Made by a program: the position numbers and the translations under genes | The notes under the pieces: model-generated | The model's input: the letters and a program-made list of their open reading frames with translations, nothing else | Databases searched by the model: none | What the model was told of the DNA's origin: nothing | Part shown: piece after piece, positions 34,586 through 42,399 of the stretch | How the letters are laid out: the number at the start of each line of letters is the position of its first letter | How positions within the stretch are numbered: position 1 is the stretch's first letter | Virus record (IMG/VR): IMGVR_UViG_3300021478_000050 | Location: 1 to 45,778 of that record | From: a virus | Strand: one strand, 5' to 3' | Length of the DNA: 45,778 bases

Positions 34586-34881
34586 TACTGTCCTCCCTGC
34601 GGCGGCGCGGCGGGTTCACCCGTCTGCTGGCTCGCCATCATTTTCGACATCACTCCGCGCATTAAATCGTTGATCTGTGCAATATCCGGCGCTGTGGCCG
34701 GGAACGCTTTTGCTATTGCTCGCAAGCCCTGCACGACTCCAATCACCATCTGAGTCCCACCCTGCATCCCTTGCGCGGGCTCCGGAGGCGCGGGGGAGAC
34801 TGCTGCGGGCGACGTGGGAGACTGTTGGTCCTGATCGCCCATCCCCGGCGGGGGAGTCAGCGAGCTGGAGGCGGTGGCCAT
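34585..34881 (-). CDS. Hypothetical Pro/Gln-rich protein (98 aa)
   Basis: The ATG at 34881 overlaps the upstream stop as TGATG. A Pro/Ser/Gln-rich disordered N-terminus (SSSLTPPPGMGDQDQQSPTS) leads to one helix, roughly residues 50-78 (QMVIGVVQGLRAIAKAFPAT; INDLMRGVMSKMM), and a Pro/Gly tail. Small proteins of this design next to a scaffold are common in phages. They may assist head assembly, but I cannot name a family. Confidence 0.6.
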   Translation of the reverse strand: MATASSSLTPPPGMGDQDQQSPTSPAAVSPAPPEPAQGMQGGTQMVIGVVQGLRAIAKAFPATAPDIAQINDLMRGVMSKMMASQQTGEPAAPPQGGQ

Positions 34882-35045
34882 CAAACTTTCTTATGCGGGC
34901 CTGATTTGTGAGCTTTCTTAAAATTCGAGTGGACTAGATTCTCCTCGCGCACGTCGGTCTTCAGCGCGAGCTTGCGGCGAGGTCCGCCCAGCTTGGCCAT
35001 GTTCTGGATTCGGCCTGCGCCCTTGCCTCGTGTTCCGTATGCCAT
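34881..35045 (-). CDS. Lys/Arg-rich small protein (54 aa)
   Basis: The start is ATG 35045 (AAGGAGCAACCG upstream). A longer in-frame start at 35114 lies inside a hairpin and has no ribosome site. The sequence is very basic (AYGTRGKGAGRIQNMAKLGG; FKKAHKSGPHKKV) with no hydrophobic core. It may bind DNA or act as a minor head component. Its stop overlaps the next start. Confidence 0.6.
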   Translation of the reverse strand: MAYGTRGKGAGRIQNMAKLGGPRRKLALKTDVREENLVHSNFKKAHKSGPHKKV

Positions 35046-35081
35046 CGGTTGCTCCTTGATACAAAGGCGCTGGGTTGGAAA

Positions 35082-35111
35082 GGGACGATGTAGCGCCAAC
35101 CGCATCGTCCC
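35082..35111. other. Perfect inverted repeat in the late intergenic region
   Basis: GGGACGATG at 35082-35090 and CATCGTCCC at 35103-35111 form a perfect nine-pair stem with a 12-base loop. No T-tract follows on either strand, so it is not a typical terminator. It is 37 bases upstream of the lysine-rich gene start, so it could act as a leader structure or processing site. A weaker pairing, GTCAG/CTGAC, lies in the adjoining 35120-35150 stretch. Confidence 0.6.
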
Positions 35112-35194
35112 CAATTCCGGTCAGACCCTTTTGTCGGGGACCGTCCTGACAGCCACCCAGCGGTGAGGACGCTCATTCCCGGCTCAGGGACGGA

Positions 35195-35251
35195 CTATTT
35201 CTTGTGTTTCTTTCTGCGATCTGCGACAGGTTGCCGTTCGCCCTTCAACAT
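35195..35251 (-). CDS. Eighteen-residue basic peptide
   Basis: ATG at 35251 follows AAAGGAGGACACGAGC, one of the best ribosome sites in the window. It encodes MLKGERQPVADRRKKHKK and then TAG. It lies just downstream of the strong terminator, so it is the first reading frame of the capsid-side transcript if transcription passes the terminator. It may be a real peptide or a leader peptide. Such a short frame can arise by chance; the ribosome site is the main support. Confidence 0.4.
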   Translation of the reverse strand: MLKGERQPVADRRKKHKK

Positions 35252-35272
35252 GCTCGTGTCCTCCTTTCCCGC

Positions 35273-35315
35273 AAAATAAAAAGCCCGCGTCAGCGGTGAG
35301 CCAACGCGGGCCTTT
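35273..35315 (-). terminator. Rho-independent terminator
   Basis: On the minus strand GCCCGCGT and ACGCGGGC (35311-35304 and 35290-35283) pair over a 13-base loop, followed by TTTTTATTTT. It follows the 68-residue gene and separates the packaging block from the capsid block. The reverse orientation has only a short T-run (CTTTT), so activity there would be weak. Confidence 0.85.
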
Positions 35316-35319
35316 TGAT

Positions 35320-35346
35320 ATTCAAGCGACTGAGGGACGCTTGAAT
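35320..35346 (-). other. Perfect hairpin just before the terminator
   Basis: ATTCAAGCG at 35320-35328 and CGCTTGAAT at 35338-35346 form a perfect nine-pair stem with a nine-base loop. It lies four bases before the terminator stem in the direction of late transcription. Two stacked hairpins suggest an attenuator or antiterminator pair; no alternative pairing between them is obvious. Confidence 0.6.
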
Positions 35347-35369
35347 CTCCAGAATCCCCTATCGCTGCG

Positions 35370-35400
35370 AGATTACGCTAAGTTAGTAGATAGTTGTCAA
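35370..35400 (-). promoter_or_regulatory. Possible weak promoter after the packaging block
   Basis: A perfect TTGACA is at 35400-35395, overlapping the 68-residue gene's stop. A TAATCT lies 19 bases downstream at 35375-35370, matching only three of six -10 positions. It would feed RNA into the terminator that follows. The spacing and -10 are poor, so this is tentative. Confidence 0.25.
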
Positions 35401-35603
35401 GGGGAATCTTTAGGGAATGTTACTTTCTGCTCCTCGACGACGCGAATGTTGCAGACGCCACCCTGCGCGCAGTCGAGCATGATCGTGCCGGTGAGGCGGG
35501 ATTCGCTGACCATCATCATGACGCGCTCGAACTCGGAGGGCGGGAAGACGCGCTCGCGGACGACGTGGTTTTTTTCTTGGATGTGGGTGGCGATGGTGCT
35601 CAT
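35397..35603 (-). CDS. Hypothetical small late protein (68 aa)
   Basis: The start overlaps the portal stop as ATGA. The protein is a mixed helix-strand sequence (STIATHIQEKNHVVRERVFP; EFERVMMMVSESRLTGTIML) with a final strand VCNIRVVEEQKVTF and two cysteines. No family is recognised. It is the last gene of the packaging block; the hairpin and terminator follow. Confidence 0.6.
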   Translation of the reverse strand: MSTIATHIQEKNHVVRERVFPPSEFERVMMMVSESRLTGTIMLDCAQGGVCNIRVVEEQKVTFPKDSP

Positions 35604-37672
35604 CGGCTCTCAGAAATTGTCGATCGCGTTCCGTTGTCCTTGGACTTCAACTGCGGAGCGGCTTGGCCAGTCGGCGGTCGGCCTTCTGGAGATTTCCCCG
35701 GCGCGGCACCGCCCGGAGGAGTCAGCCCGAGCCCGGCAGCTTCGTCTTTTAATTTCGCTGCCATCCTCAACTGCATTTCTTGTTCCTCCTGGTAGCGTTC
35801 GATAACTGTATTTCCCGGAATGCTGCCATACTCAGGAACTTGCCAAGCCTCTGCGATTGTCTGTGAGTCGATCATCACTCCGGCCTTCTTCAGTTGGATC
35901 AATCCCAGCTTCATTTGCATCTGCGTCAGCTCGTGCATGGAGTTCGGCAAGATGAAGAAGTGCAGGTTGTCGGCGAAGATACGCGCCCGCTTGGCCGCGT
36001 TGGTCGGCGAGGGACTATCGACATTCTCTCCTGGAATGTGCGACGGGACCAGACTCGCAGGGTCGTAGTCGAATATTTCTTGGGATACGTTGTCCGCGCC
36101 AACGTATTGCATCACTCGCGTCGTGGTGAAGTATTGGAGTACGTCATATTTAATCATTACGCCTAGATCACGCATGGGAGGCTCCATCGAGCGCGACATG
36201 TCCTCGACGATTGGACCCATCATCTCGGCGATTTTCTCAATGTCGTCCATCGAGCCGACCGCGCGCATCTTCGCCAGAGCCATGACTTCGTTGAGCGCCT
36301 GCTGTGCCGACAACTTCTGCTCCAGCGCTTCCGCGAATGCGATCGTCTCAGCGTCGATCTTCAGGACTTCCGGAGGGACCACCGGCTGGAAGGGCTGACC
36401 TTCGAGGGCTTGGCCGTCGTAGCCGATGCGACCGCGAGGCTGCATGGGGTCGAATGCTTTGGCTTCGCGCGAGGAGACTGCGTTCGTGTCGAATGCGAGT
36501 GACATGTCCAGCATCGCGGCGGCTTTGTCCATGTTGCCACGGTAGAGTTGCTTGATGGCTTCGTTGATTTCGTAGCCGTCGTGTACGAGGGAGAAGCCGA
36601 GCGGCTCCCAGGGCCACTCGTCTAGGCAGAACGAGACGCCGGGGAATTTCCCGTGCCAGTCGAAGGCCGGGCCGTCATAGAGGCAGACGGTGTCGGTGGA
36701 GATTATGAGGCGGCGGTACGGGTAGAGGCGTGCGTCGGTTTCGTTCGCGGGTTCGTAGCGGAGTTGTCCGGTGGAGGGATCGTTGCCCTTCGCGATACGC
36801 TGTCCGACGTAGGGGACCGTGTAGGACCAGGATGCGCCAGGCTCGCCCATCGGGATCTGCTGGCCGGTCTTATTTATCGTGAGGTCGATGATGTAGGTGT
36901 AGCGGATTGGAATCAAGAGGTCGGACATAAGCTGCGAGTCCGAGCGCGTCTGGCCACGACCGAAGATGCGCTGGAGGATGTTGCCTTGCGAGGCGCGGCG
37001 GACGCCGTCGTTCATATACCAGTAGCGGGAGTTCGTCGGGCGCAGACGGTCCTGGAAGGATGGGAACATCCCGTGGGCCATGAAGATCGGCATCTCTTTC
37101 ATTATGGTGACGGCGTAGGCTTTCTGGAAGTTGCCGGAGGCGGGGAGCTGGACGGGCAGCACGGACTCGGAGCCATACGATTCAAGTAAGATATTTCCTT
37201 CACCCGTGCCAACTAAGTCTCGCGAGTACACTGGCACCACCCATCCGCGATTCGTCGCCGCAGCCCAGCACAGCGCTTCTTTGATCGAGCGGTCCGCCAT
37301 CACTTCGAGATACCACGCGCGAGTGACTTTGTTCATCATCTCGGCGGAGGCGGCGTAGGCTTTGTTGTCGGAGTGGTATCCCCAGAACGGGCGGAGTTTC
37401 GCGAGCGTGCCGACGATCTCGCGGATATTGCGCTTGAGAGGGTTCGGGTTCAGCTTGGAGCGGTACTCAGCGGGAGCGCGGCCACCGTCGCGACCGGAGA
37501 GGACATCGAGGGATTTGCGGAAATCACTATACCCCCGCTGACTTTTCAGCCAGGCCATGCCCTCTTGAGTAGATTCGTTCAACCATCCAGTCTTTATATC
37601 TTCTCGCGCTGCCGCTGGAGGACATTGCCACTCGCGGTACAGCGGAGGACTGTAATCACCGTCGTTTGGCAT
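35600..37672 (-). CDS. Portal protein (690 aa)
   Basis: The gene follows the large terminase and one small gene, the usual packaging order. The N-terminal third has KLNPNPLKRNIREIVGTLAK and EMMNKVTRAWYLEVMADRSI, the clip/wing-type helices of large portals. The middle has HGKFPGVSFCLDEWPWEPLG and a long helical stem around 400-470 (ETIAFAEALEQKLSAQQALN). The C-terminus is helical (ERYQEEQEMQLRMAAKLKDE) and then Pro/Gly-rich. Length is typical of portals of short-tailed phages. It forms the twelve-subunit ring at the head vertex that DNA passes through. It begins TAATG after the gene upstream. Confidence 0.8.
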   Translation of the reverse strand: MPNDGDYSPPLYREWQCPPAAAREDIKTGWLNESTQEGMAWLKSQRGYSDFRKSLDVLSGRDGGRAPAEYRSKLNPNPLKRNIREIVGTLAKLRPFWGYHSDNKAYAASAEMMNKVTRAWYLEVMADRSIKEALCWAAATNRGWVVPVYSRDLVGTGEGNILLESYGSESVLPVQLPASGNFQKAYAVTIMKEMPIFMAHGMFPSFQDRLRPTNSRYWYMNDGVRRASQGNILQRIFGRGQTRSDSQLMSDLLIPIRYTYIIDLTINKTGQQIPMGEPGASWSYTVPYVGQRIAKGNDPSTGQLRYEPANETDARLYPYRRLIISTDTVCLYDGPAFDWHGKFPGVSFCLDEWPWEPLGFSLVHDGYEINEAIKQLYRGNMDKAAAMLDMSLAFDTNAVSSREAKAFDPMQPRGRIGYDGQALEGQPFQPVVPPEVLKIDAETIAFAEALEQKLSAQQALNEVMALAKMRAVGSMDDIEKIAEMMGPIVEDMSRSMEPPMRDLGVMIKYDVLQYFTTTRVMQYVGADNVSQEIFDYDPASLVPSHIPGENVDSPSPTNAAKRARIFADNLHFFILPNSMHELTQMQMKLGLIQLKKAGVMIDSQTIAEAWQVPEYGSIPGNTVIERYQEEQEMQLRMAAKLKDEAAGLGLTPPGGAAPGKSPEGRPPTGQAAPQLKSKDNGTRSTISESR

Positions 37673-38139
37673 TATCCAATACGATCCACGTTGAAGGTTT
37701 CTTCATCAGCGGCGCGGCCCTTGGGAATGTCGTTCTCTCGCGCGGAGAGGTAGCACTGTCGTTCTAGCCAGCGTTGCCGTGCGATCTCGCGCTTCTCCGG
37801 GCGGATCACCTGGAGGTACGCCTTGATGAAATCTTTCTCGTATTCGCTCGTCGCAGAGCTTGTCATGCGAGCGTAGAGGCGGTCGCCGACCTCTTGATAC
37901 TTTCTACCCGTCAACCATTGGTCGTACAGGTAATCGCGCTCGTTCGCGGTGGCTTCTTGGTACATGAGTTGCTTCTGGAGTTTGTCTACCTCCGCGAGAG
38001 TGTCGGCTTCGTGGCGCGAGTAGCCTTCAGGGGTCGGATAGGACGTGTAAGGCGCGAGCATGATATAGCCGTCCGGGTGCGCGGGGTCTTTGTGATTGAT
38101 GAAGTAGATTACAGGTTCGAGTGTTCCCAATTTTCTCAT
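37672..38139 (-). CDS. Hypothetical protein between terminase and portal (155 aa)
   Basis: It starts TGATG over the terminase stop and ends TAATG into the portal. The N-terminus is beta-like (VIYFINHKDPAHPDGYIMLA; PYTSYPTPEGYSRHEADTLA), and the rest is helical (EVDKLQKQLMYQEATANERD; FIKAYLQVIRPEKREIARQR). It is charged and soluble, with one cysteine. A packaging accessory or portal partner is possible from position; no family is recognised. Confidence 0.6.
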   Translation of the reverse strand: MRKLGTLEPVIYFINHKDPAHPDGYIMLAPYTSYPTPEGYSRHEADTLAEVDKLQKQLMYQEATANERDYLYDQWLTGRKYQEVGDRLYARMTSSATSEYEKDFIKAYLQVIRPEKREIARQRWLERQCYLSARENDIPKGRAADEETFNVDRIG

Positions 38140-40358
38140 CAGCGCCGCCTGTCGGAATATAGCAGATCGTCGATGGAATCAACAGTATTCCCGCGATGCT
38201 CGGACGCAAGGATTACGTTGCCTCGGTAGGGGGAGAGGTCGAGCTGCGGGAGGGATGCGGTTTCTACCGCGCGGTGCTTGGAGCGTTCAGCAAGCACATC
38301 CATGTCGTGCGGGCAGAAGATCGCCTCGGCGGAGGAGAAGATGCGGTCGTCGTGCATATCCTCTTCGTGTTCGAGCTTTTCCTTGCCGGACTTGGTGATG
38401 TGGACCTCGAAATGTTTCATCTCGTCGATCAGCCACGGAGAGTTGATCTCCGCCCAGCCGGATTGCGCGGAGTGGACGAAGTTGCCGATGAGAAGCGCGC
38501 GGGACCAGCCGTAGGTGTACCAGCCCATTTTGTTCGCGCGGTTCTTGCGGATGCGCTTGGAGTCGTAGCGCACGAAGCGGTGGAAGTTCGAGTAGCCCAT
38601 CTTGCGCATCTGGAGCTGCGCAGTGTCGCCGACGGCTTGGACCTGCTCGATGGAGACGTAGGGTTCTTTCCAGCGCGTCACTCCCTGTTCCATATACTTA
38701 CCGTAGTAGGCTGCGATCGCGAGGATAAACGCGAAGGCTTCCACGTGGTTCACGTAGGGCGAGGCGTACTCGGCGACTTGTACGTCGGGTCGTCCTTTGT
38801 CGCCGAGAGCCCACACGTTGATCGCGGTCGAGTCCTGTCCCTTGCCCTCGGATGTGTCTACGCCGATTGAGTAGGACACGCCGGGTCGTGGCTGGTGGAA
38901 TACCAGCAGGATGCGATCCACGTCCATCGGGTTGTCGAAGCGCAGGCGTTCTTCTTTCAGCGGGATAAGTTCCCAGCGGTACACGTCGCCGTGGTTGCGG
39001 GAAGCGTAGCGAATCGGGATGCGCTCGCGGGTGTAGTCGAAATATTCCGGCTGGACTTCGTGGGTGGATTCGATGGACTGGCCGGAGAGGCAGTAGCAGT
39101 CGAACTTTTTCACGCGGCGAGTTTCGATCTCCGCCATCGCCTGATGACCAAATACAGACTCGATGCTGTGTTGCAATGCTTCGTCGTCGTCGCCTGCGTA
39201 CTCTTGTAGGAAGGACGACTCAACGCCTTTAGATTTCGCCTCCTCGTGGCCGATCTCCCACCACCACTGCTGGTCCACGGGCATACGCCAGCGGGCGTCG
39301 CGGGTCGGAGCAATGCCGCGTCGCTGCTGCTCGGCGAGTAGGTGTTTGTGCAGCAGGGGATTCGACTGGACGAAGAGTTCTGACTTAGCGACGTGCGCGC
39401 GGGTGTCGTGATTCGGTCGCCAGTCGGGAGGGATTGGGCGGATACGGAGGAACGTCGGCTTCGGGTACATGTCGGTGCCGCAGTACCACGGGAGGAACAT
39501 CGGGTACATGCGGCAGCGCGGCCAGTTGGCTTTGGAGTAGTACCAGGTGTCCGCCCACCATCCCTTATTTGATCGACCTGTCGATTCGAGGACGCCGAAG
39601 ACATTCGTCGAGGGGTGGACGGCTTTCCATAGCCCTTCGTCGATGAGTTCGACGGAGCGATCACCGTAGAGTGCAACTTCCGACAGATGGTACACCGTAA
39701 CCGTCGAGCCCGTCGCGATGCCGAATTTCTGCGAGCCGTGCTGGAACGACGTACCAGAAGCCATGTGACCGAATAGTAAATGTCCACGGTCGGATTGTAT
39801 ACGAGATGTGTATTGCGGGCGCAGCCATACGGGAAGCATGTCGTAGCACATGATTAACATGCGGGACATCTCGGAGGTCTTGGACTGGTCTGCGGAGCCA
39901 ATGACGGAGGTGACGCCGTAGGAGAAGATGGACCGCTGGGCGATCAGGAGTTCGCTGAAGATGCTGATTCCCAACTGCCGGGCTTTCAGAGCTAGTATCT
40001 CTATCGCCGCGCCGCGCTCCTCCAGGTCGCAGATGATGTCGAAGTAGATGCGCTGCGGGACGCGGAAGCGGAAGCGCATCACCACGCCTTCCTCGTCGCG
40101 GAGGAAGCAGTAGCGGGTGAGGAAGTATGCGCTGTCACACTGTACCAAGGCTTGTTCGTTCAGAATCCAGTGCGCTTCTTCGGCGGACAGGTTCTGCGTG
40201 CCATTCGGGGTCCCGGTGGCGTCGAAGGTGTATTTATTCTCCTTGCGCAGGCGAGCGTCGAACTCGATTACTTCATCGACGGTCTTGTAGTCTATTTGGA
40301 ACCCGAGTTCGCGCTCGGCGATGGCGAGACGTTTGTCCACGCAGGATTGTGCATACAT
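38139..40358 (-). CDS. terL: Terminase large subunit
   Basis: It is the DNA-packaging motor with ATPase and nuclease parts. The Walker A variant is ILALKARQLGISIFSELLIA at residues 121-140 (K-A-R-Q-L-G-I-S, as in other large terminases). The Walker B strand with its catalytic acid is TVYHLSEVALYGD near 221-233. The nuclease begins SIGVDTSEGKGQDSTAINVW at about 497-516 with D501, and a later acidic element is SIEQVQAVGDTAQ. Length 739 is large for the family. The start ATG follows directly on the stop of the probable small subunit. It lies in the usual order before the portal. The overall call is firm. Confidence 0.9.
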   Translation of the reverse strand: MYAQSCVDKRLAIAERELGFQIDYKTVDEVIEFDARLRKENKYTFDATGTPNGTQNLSAEEAHWILNEQALVQCDSAYFLTRYCFLRDEEGVVMRFRFRVPQRIYFDIICDLEERGAAIEILALKARQLGISIFSELLIAQRSIFSYGVTSVIGSADQSKTSEMSRMLIMCYDMLPVWLRPQYTSRIQSDRGHLLFGHMASGTSFQHGSQKFGIATGSTVTVYHLSEVALYGDRSVELIDEGLWKAVHPSTNVFGVLESTGRSNKGWWADTWYYSKANWPRCRMYPMFLPWYCGTDMYPKPTFLRIRPIPPDWRPNHDTRAHVAKSELFVQSNPLLHKHLLAEQQRRGIAPTRDARWRMPVDQQWWWEIGHEEAKSKGVESSFLQEYAGDDDEALQHSIESVFGHQAMAEIETRRVKKFDCYCLSGQSIESTHEVQPEYFDYTRERIPIRYASRNHGDVYRWELIPLKEERLRFDNPMDVDRILLVFHQPRPGVSYSIGVDTSEGKGQDSTAINVWALGDKGRPDVQVAEYASPYVNHVEAFAFILAIAAYYGKYMEQGVTRWKEPYVSIEQVQAVGDTAQLQMRKMGYSNFHRFVRYDSKRIRKNRANKMGWYTYGWSRALLIGNFVHSAQSGWAEINSPWLIDEMKHFEVHITKSGKEKLEHEEDMHDDRIFSSAEAIFCPHDMDVLAERSKHRAVETASLPQLDLSPYRGNVILASEHRGNTVDSIDDLLYSDRRR

Positions 40359-41066
40359 CTATTGATCCTCTTCGGACTCGACGAACTCTTCGCGGGAGGG
40401 CATTGGGATTACGTTCTCGGGAGTAGCCTCCGGCAGCGCGGCGGGCTGCGCCTCGGGTAGTCTTCTGTTTTCATTGAACCGATCTACCAGCCTACGAATC
40501 GTCTGCTCCGGTGGCGGCGCAACGACAGCCTGTGCGGTGGCGGTCGCGTTCGTCTGGGCGTTCTGGGTCACTTGGATGGAGGTCCGCGCTGCGGCGGGGA
40601 GCGGAATCACTCCGTTGATCTTGTGGAGTACCGTCTGCGCGGCGAGTTGGACGGACTCATCGGCGGCACCTGTCGCGAGCGCGATGGTCTTGTCCATGAT
40701 CTCCGGCCCGTGCGCTGCGGATTTCAGTTGCGCTTGCTGCTTGAACAGGCGCTGATAGACCTGGATAATGATCTCCTCGATGCGCACCGGCGGGACGTGC
40801 GCGGCGACACAGAAGGCTTCGAGGGGGAGCGAGCGGCGCAGCGGCTTGGCGAGCGAGTAGTAGCGGTCGAGAAATCCGCGCGCGAAGGGGGAGTCCGAGG
40901 CGTTCAGGTAGTAGATCGGGTCGGCGGGGAGGTTCGCCGGGCCGGAGCGCGAGACGGATGCGAAGTGGATGCGCAGGTTGGGAGTGATCTGCTGGACTTT
41001 CAACACGGCAGCGGGATCTATACCTAATTCTTTATAGGCCCGAGCGCGCGTCTCTGTAATTCTCAC
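40359..41066 (-). CDS. Probable terminase small subunit (235 aa)
   Basis: The start is the GTG at 41066 in a GTGA overlap with the upstream stop; longer readings run through other genes. The N-terminus is helical (TETRARAYKELGIDPAAVLK), the middle has FCVAAHVPPVRIEEIIIQVY (near residues 82-101, a helix-turn-helix-like element), and a long helical part follows. The C-terminus is Pro/Ala-rich and acidic (EEFVESEEDQ). Position directly before terL and the helix-turn-helix-like segment fit a small terminase, which recognises the packaging site. The sequence itself is not diagnostic. Confidence 0.55.
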   Translation of the reverse strand: MRITETRARAYKELGIDPAAVLKVQQITPNLRIHFASVSRSGPANLPADPIYYLNASDSPFARGFLDRYYSLAKPLRRSLPLEAFCVAAHVPPVRIEEIIIQVYQRLFKQQAQLKSAAHGPEIMDKTIALATGAADESVQLAAQTVLHKINGVIPLPAAARTSIQVTQNAQTNATATAQAVVAPPPEQTIRRLVDRFNENRRLPEAQPAALPEATPENVIPMPSREEFVESEEDQ

Positions 41067-41293
41067 GCCTGCAAGTCCTCTTCGATGCGCTGTCGGTAGC
41101 GGCGATTGATCTCGTCCTGGTCCATCGTGCCGATCTCCACCGGCTTCTTCGACACGGGGCGCGGGCCGTGTTGCGCCGCCCACTCGGAGACGTAGACTTC
41201 GCGGATCGCAGCGATGTCGTCGGCAGCTCGTTCCAGCGCGATGGCAATTCGCTTCAGGTAGACAATCGGTCGTCCGATTGCGAAAATGCTCAC
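41063..41293 (-). CDS. Hypothetical helical protein (76 aa)
   Basis: The GTG at 41293 overlaps the upstream stop as GTGA. An alternative start further upstream would translate the opposite-phase sequence of the previous gene and is rejected. The protein is helical and charged (PIVYLKRIAIALERAADDIA; DQDEINRRYRQRIEEDLQ). No family is recognised. It lies in a tight run of small genes before the terminase pair. Confidence 0.55.
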   Translation of the reverse strand: MSIFAIGRPIVYLKRIAIALERAADDIAAIREVYVSEWAAQHGPRPVSKKPVEIGTMDQDEINRRYRQRIEEDLQA

Positions 41294-41466
41294 GTCTGAT
41301 CCGCCGACGGCAACTCGGCCATCACCTGCCGCTGCAGGATGTCGGCGCAGTGGACGCAGCCGTCGCGCTTCGGCGAGCGGGCCATGTGGATAAGGCACCG
41401 GCCACAGTGTCGGCATAGTTCGCACTCGCCGGGCCGAGTCGTCGTCGCGTGGATGCACTCAGCCAC
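41290..41466 (-). CDS. Small zinc-binding protein (58 aa)
   Basis: The start is taken as GTG 41466, giving an eight-base overlap with the upstream gene; GTG 41502 is an alternative. Cysteines are spaced as C-x2-C-x2-C-x2-C (ECELCRHCGRC) followed by CVHC, giving a zinc-ribbon-like fold. The family is not recognised. It may be a small regulator or packaging cofactor. Confidence 0.5.
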   Translation of the reverse strand: MAECIHATTTRPGECELCRHCGRCLIHMARSPKRDGCVHCADILQRQVMAELPSADQT

Positions 41467-42112
41467 GTGGCGCGGGTACTCTACCGCCGAAGAACACGTC
41501 ACGCTTGTCGGGTGGGTTCACCGGCCATTGTTGCGGGTCGGCGGGTTCCGAGTCCGGAGTGTCCGCGTCGATCCACTGGGAGCCACAGACGGTGCATAGC
41601 CCGGAGAGGGCCATATTGTGGTCGCTGTGGCCGCATTTTCCCATCCGCACGACTGGTGGCGGCTCCGGAGGCGCGGTCCGCTTATCGCTCGGGTTGACGT
41701 ACTCTATAGTCAGATTCCCGTCGCCGAGTTCCGGCTGCGGCGGGTACTTCACCTGCTCAGTCGTGAGCGTGCCGTCCTGCTGCTTCACCTCCACCGGGAC
41801 CGCGAGGCCCATGCGCAGGCGCTCGGCGTTCGGGGAGTCTATCGTGCGAGACGCGCGGTCCTCGGCGGTGACTAGTTCCGGCGAGGGGTCGGTGATCGTC
41901 GTAGGCACCGATGCGACGTGCGATTCGGACTCCGGGTTGAATGGATTATCCAAGTGGAGCTTTAGCACGATATCATACGCAATTCTCCCGTGAGCTAGAT
42001 AGTCACTTAGGATGCCCTCGTTACTGAGTAGTCTATCGAAGTCGGCGCGGATAATGCCCTTGAGTTCCGCCCCCGACAGCGGCTTGTTCGCTACTTTCTC
42101 TCGTCCTGTCAT
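41459..42112 (-). CDS. Hypothetical protein with C-terminal zinc knuckle (217 aa)
   Basis: The ATG at 42112 overlaps the upstream stop as ATGA. The first 60 residues are helical (ELKGIIRADFDRLLSNEGIL; YDIVLKLHLDNPF). The middle is Pro/Glu-rich and disordered. A zinc knuckle, MGKCGHSDHNMALSGLCTVC, lies at about residues 160-180. Pro-rich ends follow. A nucleic-acid or protein-binding role is plausible, but no family is recognised. Confidence 0.6.
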   Translation of the reverse strand: MTGREKVANKPLSGAELKGIIRADFDRLLSNEGILSDYLAHGRIAYDIVLKLHLDNPFNPESESHVASVPTTITDPSPELVTAEDRASRTIDSPNAERLRMGLAVPVEVKQQDGTLTTEQVKYPPQPELGDGNLTIEYVNPSDKRTAPPEPPPVVRMGKCGHSDHNMALSGLCTVCGSQWIDADTPDSEPADPQQWPVNPPDKRDVFFGGRVPAPRG

Positions 42113-42399
42113 GCGACCACCTTTCGTTTGTCAGAATCCCACTTGGCCCGAGGGCGGGCGGGTTTCATTTTCACCGCCCACTCTAACATGGTTGTGAAGT
42201 GTACGTCGTCATGGCGCGGGTCGTCTAGGTCGTAGCGCACGATTGCTGGCCAACCCACACGCGCTGCTAATATCCGTGTGATCCGCTGCTTGTGCAGGGC
42301 GCGATACTCCACGTCTGATCCGCGATTCCCTTGGAGTTGATGGCGTCGGACCCACGGCAGCCAGCGGAGCCAGCGCGAGTCGAGTCGGCTAGGTCTCAT
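42109..42399 (-). CDS. Small basic protein (96 aa)
   Basis: It begins 11 bases inside the previous gene. The sequence is rich in Arg and Trp (RLDSRWLRWLPWVRRHQLQG) and then has a helical core (ALHKQRITRILAARVGWPAI) and a charged end. It could bind DNA, but no motif identifies it. It is coupled by ATGA to the next gene. Confidence 0.55.
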   Translation of the reverse strand: MRPSRLDSRWLRWLPWVRRHQLQGNRGSDVEYRALHKQRITRILAARVGWPAIVRYDLDDPRHDDVHFTTMLEWAVKMKPARPRAKWDSDKRKVVA

